NCBI GenBank assembly: GCA_937929805.1
Contig: CALFUT010000001.1
Location: forward strand, 1 to 64,000
Direction of reading: 5' to 3'
Source: an uncultured Pirellulaceae bacterium
GTDB taxonomy: Bacteria; Planctomycetota; Planctomycetia; Pirellulales; Pirellulaceae
Length of the DNA: 64,000 nt
A program made the position numbers and the translations under genes. The notes below the pieces were generated by a model. That model was not told where the DNA came from. It did no database searches and saw nothing but the letters and a program-made list of their open reading frames with translations. Shown here in pieces: positions 57,774-64,000 of the stretch (the stretch's first letter is position 1; each line of letters opens with the position of its first letter).

Positions 57774-58670
57774 ATGAAGGCACTTTTTTACAAATACAAG
57801 CTAGGGACCAAGCTAATGTCGTTTGGCTTGCTTGCTCTGCTTCTATTCGTCTGGCATCTGTCGACCACGGCGGGCGCGTTCAGTGCGGATGGAAAAACGG
57901 ACGACGAAATCATGTTGATGGAAATGAACGGGGAGATCATCCCCGATCCAGACAACAAAGGTCAGTACATCAACAACCCAGACAAAGTTGCGACTTTTCC
58001 GGGTCCAATGAGGGTCGTCGAAAAGATCTACGCTGAATTTTCAAATCCCTTCCATCGGAAAGGAACCAACGATCACGGCATCGGCTGGTTGATCTTGTAC
58101 ACGTTGGGCGTTTTCGCGATCGGCTATATCGCTGCCTCGCTATGTGGAATCCTATTGGGAGTCTTGATCGGTCTTTCCCGAACGCTGTTCGAAGTGCTTA
58201 ACCCCTTCCTGCAGGTCCTGAAACCAATTTCTCCTGTCGCTTGGATGCCACTGCTGCTGTACACCGTCCAAGACGGAAAATGGGTGGCGATTCTGGTCGT
58301 ATTTTTGGCATCGCTCTGGCCAACCGTCGCCAACACGGCGTTCGGAGTCAGCAACATCCGCGAGGACTATCTGCGTGTTGCCAGTCTGCTGCAGTTCAGC
58401 TGGTTTCGTCGGTTTTTCACGGTCATCCTCCCCGGCGCCGCGCCGGCGATCGTGTCCGGTCTGAGAATTTCGTTCGTGAGTGCTCTCGTGGCAATCGTTC
58501 CAGCGGAGATGCTGCTGGGAGAGCTTGGCGTTGGTTATAACATTTGGATGGAGTGGAATAATCTCGACATCGCCGGCGTGATTTTCGCCGTGCTGGTATT
58601 CGGAGCGATGGGGTTCATCCTCGATTCATTGCTGGACCGATTTGCTAAAGGAGTCAGTTTTGTCGAGTAA
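57774..58670 (+). CDS. cynB: Cyanate ABC transporter permease
   Basis: A 298-aa permease from ATG 57774. A first membrane segment (MSFGLLALLLFVWHLSTT) is followed by an external loop of about 65 residues rich in Asp and Asn, then five segments of the NrtB/SsuC/TauC type, with the EAA-like loop NTAFGVSNIREDYLRVASLL. Unlike the NrtB of this window it has no coiled-coil insertion. It overlaps the start of the ATPase gene. Confidence 0.9.
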   Translation: MKALFYKYKLGTKLMSFGLLALLLFVWHLSTTAGAFSADGKTDDEIMLMEMNGEIIPDPDNKGQYINNPDKVATFPGPMRVVEKIYAEFSNPFHRKGTNDHGIGWLILYTLGVFAIGYIAASLCGILLGVLIGLSRTLFEVLNPFLQVLKPISPVAWMPLLLYTVQDGKWVAILVVFLASLWPTVANTAFGVSNIREDYLRVASLLQFSWFRRFFTVILPGAAPAIVSGLRISFVSALVAIVPAEMLLGELGVGYNIWMEWNNLDIAGVIFAVLVFGAMGFILDSLLDRFAKGVSFVE

Positions 58671-59595
58671 CTCAGATATATCAGAGACGATGACGGACTC
58701 GTCAAATCGCAAGCTGGCGATGCGAGTCGATCATGTTTCCAAAAACTTCCCCGTCCTGTCGGGCAGCGGCAATAGCACGGGAGACACGTTCTGCGTGTTC
58801 CAAAACGTCAACTTCGATGTTCATGAAGGTGAGTTCATTAGCATGGTCGGTCACTCCGGCTGTGGAAAAAGCACTCTTTTGAACATCATGGCGGGCTTCG
58901 ATAGGCCGTCATCCGGTGGCATCATCGTTGACGGAAAAGAGGTCACCGAGCCCGGGCTCGACCGCATGGTTGTCTTCCAAAGCTTCGCGTTGATGCCGTG
59001 GCTGACTTGTTTTGACAACGTTCGTGTTGCCGTCCGATCGGCTCACCCCGATTGGTCCAGCCCCGAGATCGATGAACACACTCAGAAATACATTGACGTG
59101 ATGGGCCTGACGGGATCTGAGAAAAAACGCCCCGCCATGCTGTCTGGCGGCATGCGTCAACGAGTCGGTATCGCCCGCGCGTTTTGCGTAAACCCAAAAG
59201 TTTTGTTGCTGGACGAACCGTTCGCTCAAATTGATGCACTCACCCGAGGCGTGATTCAGGACGAGCTGATGACGATGTGGCAAAAAACAAACGCCACGGT
59301 CTTCATGGTCACTCACGACGTGGACGAAGCCATTTTGCTTTCCGATCGCATCGCACTGATGTCCAACGGCCCTGAGGCTGAACTGGCCAAAATCATCGAC
59401 GTTAACATCCCGCGTCCGAGGACTCGGCAACAGATGATCGAGTCCCCCGAGTACACGCGCGTTCGAAATCACATCCTCAAGTTCCTGATCAGTCATCAGA
59501 AGAACGGCACGGCTCCACCCGAACAAAACAATTCAGCTTCAACAAATTCCACTTCTTCTGCTGCCGGTGACTCGCCACAGAAGGTAAGCGTTTGA
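58660..59595 (+). CDS. cynD: Cyanate ABC transporter ATPase
   Basis: An ATPase of about 311 aa. TTG 58660 lies six bases after GGAG inside the end of cynB; ATG 58690 is the main alternative. Walker [11 protein letters not shown]-loop FQSFALMPW, signature [13 protein letters not shown], Walker B VLLLDEP, H-loop VTHDVDEA are complete. The C-terminal 40 residues are a Ser/Asn-rich tail. It forms the transporter with the preceding two genes. Confidence 0.88.
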   Translation: MSSNSDISETMTDSSNRKLAMRVDHVSKNFPVLSGSGNSTGDTFCVFQNVNFDVHEGEFISMVGHSGCGKSTLLNIMAGFDRPSSGGIIVDGKEVTEPGLDRMVVFQSFALMPWLTCFDNVRVAVRSAHPDWSSPEIDEHTQKYIDVMGLTGSEKKRPAMLSGGMRQRVGIARAFCVNPKVLLLDEPFAQIDALTRGVIQDELMTMWQKTNATVFMVTHDVDEAILLSDRIALMSNGPEAELAKIIDVNIPRPRTRQQMIESPEYTRVRNHILKFLISHQKNGTAPPEQNNSASTNSTSSAAGDSPQKVSV

Positions 59596-59727
59596 GCACT
59601 CGCAAAACAATACCAGCGACTGGCGAGTGCTTAGCAAGTTGTTCTCGTTTGAATTTTCGTCGACAGCCTGATCGTGACGCAATCAAGTTGTCGCACATTT
59701 CTACTGTATCTGAAAAAGGAAATTAAA

Positions 59728-60198
59728 ATGTCTACCGTTACTGAGGTTCCAACGACAACTCGTGCAGATGTGACCGCGAAAATCTGCGCAATCAAAATTG
59801 CCAATGACTGGACATGGGAGCAGCTAGCGCCGCTGACCGGTCAAAACCCGGTCTGGACCGCCGCCGCACTCACGGGCCAATGCCAACTGAACCCAGATCA
59901 GGCCGCCGCAGTTGGAGACAAGTTCGGCCTAGACGATTTCGAAGTCAAATTGCTGAAGCAGTGCCCGTTCCGTGGCTGCATGGACATGTCGGTCCCGACA
60001 GATCCTTTTGTGTACCGTTTCTACGAAATCATGCACAGCTACGGCATGGCCATGAAAGACGTTGCTCAAGAAGAATTCGGTGACGGAATCATGAGTGCGA
60101 TTGATTTCTCGATCGACGTTGATCGCGAGCCTGATCCAAAAGGCGACCGTGTCAAAATCACTTTCTGTGGCAAGTTCCTGCCTTACAAACAGTTTTGA
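59728..60198 (+). CDS. cynS: Cyanate hydratase (cyanase)
   Basis: A 156-aa enzyme that converts cyanate and bicarbonate to ammonia and carbon dioxide. The N-terminal part is a lambda-repressor-like helical domain (DWTWEQLAPLTGQNPVWTAAALTGQ). The C-terminal swapped dimer domain holds the catalytic Arg, Glu and Ser in VYRFYEIMHSYG ... GIMSAIDFSID. AAGGA precedes the ATG at 59728. It provides nitrogen from imported cyanate, using the upstream transporter. Confidence 0.95.
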   Translation: MSTVTEVPTTTRADVTAKICAIKIANDWTWEQLAPLTGQNPVWTAAALTGQCQLNPDQAAAVGDKFGLDDFEVKLLKQCPFRGCMDMSVPTDPFVYRFYEIMHSYGMAMKDVAQEEFGDGIMSAIDFSIDVDREPDPKGDRVKITFCGKFLPYKQF

Positions 60199-60224
60199 TT
60201 TAGATCGATAATCGAGCTTGAACG

Positions 60225-60264
60225 ATAGCCATGGAAAGATCCACAACGATCTTTCTCTGGCTAT
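60225..60264 (+). promoter_or_regulatory. Long hairpin after cynS
   Basis: ATAGCCA-TG-GAAAGATC, loop CACAAC, GATCTTTC-TC-TGGCTAT: fifteen pairs around one symmetric internal mismatch, followed only by TCTCGC. It resembles a terminator without a T-run; it may end or stabilise the cyn message before the DUF1348 gene. Confidence 0.55.
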
Positions 60265-60346
60265 TCTCGCATGGTGATACCGCCCTCTGGCAAACGAATA
60301 GTTAAGCGGCCGCTTCCAGATTTATTCACTATCGGAAACTATTTCT

Positions 60347-60811
60347 ATGAGCACTCCGTTGGTCCCCCCTTTCACACTCGAAACAGCAACTGCCAAAGTC
60401 CGCGCGGCGGAGGACGCATGGAACTCGCGTGACCCTCAACGCGTTAGCATGGCCTATTCAGAAGATTCCGAATGGCGAAACCGCGGCACATTTTTAAAAG
60501 GCCGTGAAGAGATCCAAACATTTTTGACTGGGAAGTGGGATACCGAACTCGACTATCGACTCAACAAAGCGATTTGGGCATTCAGTGATGATCAAATTGC
60601 GGTCCGTTTTCAGTACGAGTACCACAATGCCGATGGCCAATGGTTTCGCGCCTATGGAAACGAGTTATGGCAATTTGATGAAGCGGGCTTGATGAAACGC
60701 CGCGAAGCCAGCATCAACGATGTCGCGATCGACGAATCGCAACGCAAATTTCACTGGCCGTCTGATTCGCCGCGACCTGCAGATCACAAAGGCATTCCCG
60801 ATGTGAAGTGA
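60347..60811 (+). CDS. DUF1348/SnoaL-like (NTF2-fold) protein
   Basis: A 154-aa protein matching the DUF1348 nuclear-transport-factor-2-like family: [76 protein letters not shown] and the end [24 protein letters not shown]2 folds bind small molecules or catalyse simple steps, but no reaction is established for this family to my knowledge. It lies 148 bp after cynS behind a hairpin, so it may or may not belong to the cyanate unit. Confidence 0.85.
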   Translation: MSTPLVPPFTLETATAKVRAAEDAWNSRDPQRVSMAYSEDSEWRNRGTFLKGREEIQTFLTGKWDTELDYRLNKAIWAFSDDQIAVRFQYEYHNADGQWFRAYGNELWQFDEAGLMKRREASINDVAIDESQRKFHWPSDSPRPADHKGIPDVK

Positions 60812-60880
60812 TCGATTGATAAAGAGAGAATCGATACCGGCTTCCAACTTCTGGCTTAACATGTGATCTGCCGACTGGCT

Positions 60881-63571
60881 TTACTTTGAGATCCATTCTT
60901 CGAACGGATCTGCTTCCAGCGGCGGGCTAATCAGGTACCCCTGAGCCATATCGCAGCCCATCTCACTCAGAAATTCCATTTGAGCTCTAGATTCCACCCC
61001 TTCTGCAACCACTTTTAGGTTTAATCCGTGGGCAAGCGAAAGTACTGTCTTGGCCACTGCTACAGCGTCTTGTTCATCTGGCAAACCATCAACAAACAAG
61101 TTGTCCAGCTTCAAACACTGGACCGGGAAGTTTTTGATGTACGCCAACGACGAGTACCCCGTTCCAAAGTCGTCAATCGCGAGCCGAATTCCGCATTTGC
61201 GAATACGGCTCATTAGTTTAGTTGCGTGCTCGACATCGCTCATGATTGCGTTTTCGGTGATTTCCAGCTCCAGCCACTCTGGTTGAAGCTGATGCCGTTT
61301 GATCAATCGAAGCAGGTTGTCCAGCAGTTGAGGTTCTCGCAGTTGCCGCTGAGTAAGATTCACCGCAACAGGACCGCGCAAAATTCCCATTTCATTCCAA
61401 CGCCGAACCTGCTGACAAACGGTGTCAAACATCTGATCGCCCAATCGGGTGATCAGGCCTGACTCTTCCGCCAACGGAATAAACTCTTGAGGCGAAACAC
61501 ACGTTCCATCCGGCTTACTCCAACGCAACAACGACTCGCATCCAACAACTTTCCCGGTCGCCAGTTCGAGCTTGGGTTGGTAGACCACTTTTAGCTCATT
61601 CCGGTCGATGGCTTGCTTTAGTTCGGTTAGTAACCGCTGCCGTTTCTCGATGACCTCCACCAGATCGGGCGAGAACGGTCGCACTTTGTTTTTTCCTTCT
61701 TCCTTGGCTCGATACATCGCGACATCGGCCTGACGCATCAGAGACTCGACATCCGTGGCATCGACAGGATAAAGAGTCGTCCCGACACTGACACCTACCT
61801 TCACTTCATGCTCACCCAACGGAAACGGTTCGCTTAGCGCTTCAACCACCATGGAAGAGTATTCTTCGACACGTGATTGGCCTCCGATCGTTTCAGGCAT
61901 CAGTAACGCAAATTCATCACCTCCAAACCGAGCCATGAAACACTCGGAGCCGAGCTGTTTTTGAATTCTGCGACTTACCTCAACCAGCAAGCGATCCCCT
62001 GCGTCGTGCCCCAACGAGTCGTTGACAATCTTGAAATCATCCAGATCAAGAAACGAAACGCCAAATCTCAACGTCTTGTTTGTGTCCGACTCAATTAGCT
62101 CGCGTATTCGCTGGCGAAAGTACCTTCGGTTGGGAAGACTGGTCAGGTTATCGTGCAACGCTTGCCGATGGAGTTCGCTGCGCGTCGATTCAATCTGCGT
62201 GATATCAGAGAACATGGCAATCAAGTTTGTGACTTCGCCAAGGTGATTGCGCGACGGACTGAGGCTTAGCCAGCTGGAAACAAAATCGCCGTCCGGTTTC
62301 AAAAGTTTGACATGGCCAAACCAAGGCGTCCCCGCCGTCACCAAATTGACAATGTCGTCAAAGTCAGCATCTCCCCAATCGACAAATGGCTTCAAGCTGC
62401 AACCGATTAACTGTTTTCGGTTCGATCCCACGGTGCCAATGAATTCTGGATTGGCCTCAAAAATACCACCGTCTTTTCCAAGAATCGCGACGCTCTCGTG
62501 CGCACTTTCGAAAACACTGGCCAGCAATCGCAAACGCCGTCGAGTCGACAGTTCTACCGTCACGTCACGAGAGGCGGTCACGACAAATGCGGCCCCTGAG
62601 ACCGGATCATAAAATCTTGAACGGTAGGTCGAAAGTGTTGTTACGGATCCGTCCGATCTTCTAAGCCATTCCGTATCGATCGATGCCTTCCCTGTCTCCA
62701 GAACCTGCTCATCTAGCTTTTTGGAGTACGACGCATCCGTCCCCACTAGATCGCAGAAGACTTGGCCTTGAATCCGGTCAAACGGAAGATCAACTAGGCT
62801 ACAGAATGCTTCGTTGGCCAGCACATACTTCAAATCGGCCGACTTGACTGACAGCGGTTGCTGCACACTGTTGATCGTGTGATGCAAAAAGTCATGACTG
62901 CGAACCAGTTCGTTCTGAAATCTCTTCAGCCTTGAAACGTCATGCCCTGTGACCAAGACGGAAGCTTCGCCTTCGCTATCGAGCACGCGAAAGCGTAATT
63001 CGATCCACAGCTCACCGGCAGAAGTTTCGCGACAGAGTTCACACACTACGCTCCGCTCTTGTGCAAGTTGTTGCAGCAGCGAGTCAGACCACTCAAGGTT
63101 CGGTATGTTAAATGTCTCTCGGAGCAAGTGGTAGAAATTACAGCTTTTCAGTTTGTCGGCCGAGCATCCAAGCAGTCGCGTGGATGCTTGATTGACAGCC
63201 ACGCATCGCTGTTGGTTCAGCAGCAGAAACGCATCGTTAGACTGCTGGAAAATGGCTTTCGCAAGTTGTCGATTTTCGTTGCCTGCAAATTCAAGCCACT
63301 CGCCGATCCCTAGCTCTGCATGGGCAACCGGCTCGGTAAGTTCGGGAAATGTTGCCCCAACCTGATCGATCTCTGGTTGATGTTGCTCGCTTAACGCGTG
63401 CGGTATTTCTTGAGCCAATCCTTCTACGGAAGAGTTCATATCGACCGCGTCGTTGACCAGCAGCTCCAGCTGCGAAATATCGGGAGGGCCAGCATCGGAT
63501 GGATTAGCCTGTGTGAAACCTACGGAGGTGTCGACAGGCTGGATGTCAGAATGCGATGGTGTCGGGGTCAT
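60881..63571 (-). CDS. PAS-GGDEF-EAL cyclic di-GMP protein
   Basis: An 896-aa soluble protein. Three PAS-like domains come first: about 95-210 (IFQQSNDAFLLLNQQRCVAVN), 225-340 (SVQQPLSVKSADLKYVLANEAF) and 350-460 (VFESAHESVAILGKDGGIFEANPEF). A GGDEF domain (about 470-630) has an intact ARFGGDEFAL site. An EAL domain (640-890) shows ELEITENAI and DDFGTGYSSLAYI, but the signature reads ESLLRW instead of EALLRW, and LKLDNLFV replaces the usual K-I-D. The first 90 residues are low in motifs. It could make and degrade cyclic di-GMP. Single gene. Confidence 0.92.
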   Translation of the reverse strand: MTPTPSHSDIQPVDTSVGFTQANPSDAGPPDISQLELLVNDAVDMNSSVEGLAQEIPHALSEQHQPEIDQVGATFPELTEPVAHAELGIGEWLEFAGNENRQLAKAIFQQSNDAFLLLNQQRCVAVNQASTRLLGCSADKLKSCNFYHLLRETFNIPNLEWSDSLLQQLAQERSVVCELCRETSAGELWIELRFRVLDSEGEASVLVTGHDVSRLKRFQNELVRSHDFLHHTINSVQQPLSVKSADLKYVLANEAFCSLVDLPFDRIQGQVFCDLVGTDASYSKKLDEQVLETGKASIDTEWLRRSDGSVTTLSTYRSRFYDPVSGAAFVVTASRDVTVELSTRRRLRLLASVFESAHESVAILGKDGGIFEANPEFIGTVGSNRKQLIGCSLKPFVDWGDADFDDIVNLVTAGTPWFGHVKLLKPDGDFVSSWLSLSPSRNHLGEVTNLIAMFSDITQIESTRSELHRQALHDNLTSLPNRRYFRQRIRELIESDTNKTLRFGVSFLDLDDFKIVNDSLGHDAGDRLLVEVSRRIQKQLGSECFMARFGGDEFALLMPETIGGQSRVEEYSSMVVEALSEPFPLGEHEVKVGVSVGTTLYPVDATDVESLMRQADVAMYRAKEEGKNKVRPFSPDLVEVIEKRQRLLTELKQAIDRNELKVVYQPKLELATGKVVGCESLLRWSKPDGTCVSPQEFIPLAEESGLITRLGDQMFDTVCQQVRRWNEMGILRGPVAVNLTQRQLREPQLLDNLLRLIKRHQLQPEWLELEITENAIMSDVEHATKLMSRIRKCGIRLAIDDFGTGYSSLAYIKNFPVQCLKLDNLFVDGLPDEQDAVAVAKTVLSLAHGLNLKVVAEGVESRAQMEFLSEMGCDMAQGYLISPPLEADPFEEWISK

Positions 63572-64000
63572 CGGAAAAGCCAGATCGCAGGTCGCGTGTT
63601 GAAAAGGGCCGAATGGCTTTGAAAAACATAGGTCATTTCGCTCAACGAAGTCGGCATTGGTGTTGAAATCGCAATGCCTTTGATTCGAATCGATCGTGCC
63701 GTTCCAGTCACGACGGTCGTAGGGATCGTATCAACGGAGTCGCGAAAACGAAGCTGGTTTCACGCTTGAGAGAAGCCATCGCGACTCACGCGTTACTCAA
63801 AACTCGATGGGCCACGGTATCCATTCGTGAAGCCAATTCAATTTTGGCGACCCAACGAAACAGCCCAGTCTTACCCGTTTCCCAACTGCTGCGAGGCTGT
63901 GTTTTGCGAGCCATCTAACGTTCAAAAACGCAAGCGTTTCTAAATTACATTTCTCGTGCCGCTGTGTATGCCAGAGCACAACGACCTAGGAACGACATCT
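63572..64000. other. Intergenic, no gene recognised
   Basis: Short frames only on both strands. The region includes the upstream sequence of the GGDEF-EAL gene; no promoter element stands out. Confidence 0.5.

Overview
The window looks like a chromosome segment of a marine-type planctomycete (Pirellulales/Rhodopirellula-like). The evidence is a planctomycete cytochrome c fused to a DUF2231 membrane domain, an ECF sigma factor followed by a hybrid anti-sigma/pseudopilin protein, a PknB-type kinase with a C-terminal lectin-like region, and mid-range GC. This assignment is an inference from gene content; no rRNA or tRNA gene is present.

Layout: (1) 438-1725, a complete IS3-family element with a -1 frameshift site. 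(2) 2030-6511, an HscC-type Hsp70 operon with a J-domain partner. It is bracketed by two copies of the last codons of the neighbouring reductase gene. (3) 6619-14077 (minus), an assimilatory nitrate/nitrite operon: an Fe-S/membrane-anchor fusion, a molybdopterin nitrate reductase, a siroheme nitrite reductase and a flavoprotein carrying an Fe-S domain. It is divergent from (4) 14741-20844 (plus), a nitrate ABC transporter (nrtABCD) ending in a tandem-GAF protein; its NrtB carries a long coiled coil. (5) 21753-24027, a VKOR-DsbA fusion and a small membrane protein. (6) 24363-29279 (minus), siroheme and sulfate assimilation (deaminase, cobA, cbiX, cysI, cysH). (7) 29500-30734, a candidate sigma54-driven structured RNA and a lipoprotein gene with two in-frame TGA codons. 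(8) 31053-36437, an ABC-2 export operon whose genes overlap by GTGA. (9) 36501-52670, mostly housekeeping genes (nadA, nuclease, cold-shock protein, HAD phosphatase, monomeric isocitrate dehydrogenase, kinase, peroxiredoxin, DinG helicase, cytochrome, PII and permease), including a second gene with an in-frame TGA. (10) 53008-60811, an ECF sigma unit, a NasT-like ANTAR regulator and a cyanate operon (cynABDS plus a DUF1348 protein). (11) 60881-63571, a PAS-GGDEF-EAL protein.

Nitrogen is the main theme. Nitrate uptake, nitrate and nitrite reduction, siroheme supply, cyanate uptake and hydrolysis, a PII protein and an ANTAR antiterminator lie within 60 kb. Sigma54-type -24/-12 sites stand before nrtA, cynA, the ECF gene and the candidate RNA.

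The most novel reading is that two genes (30210-30734 and 46438-46974) are selenoprotein genes missed by standard gene calling. In each, TGA sits where a metal- or redox-type cysteine is expected, the reading frame continues cleanly on both sides, and a short hairpin lies just downstream. The selenocysteine machinery itself is not in this window.
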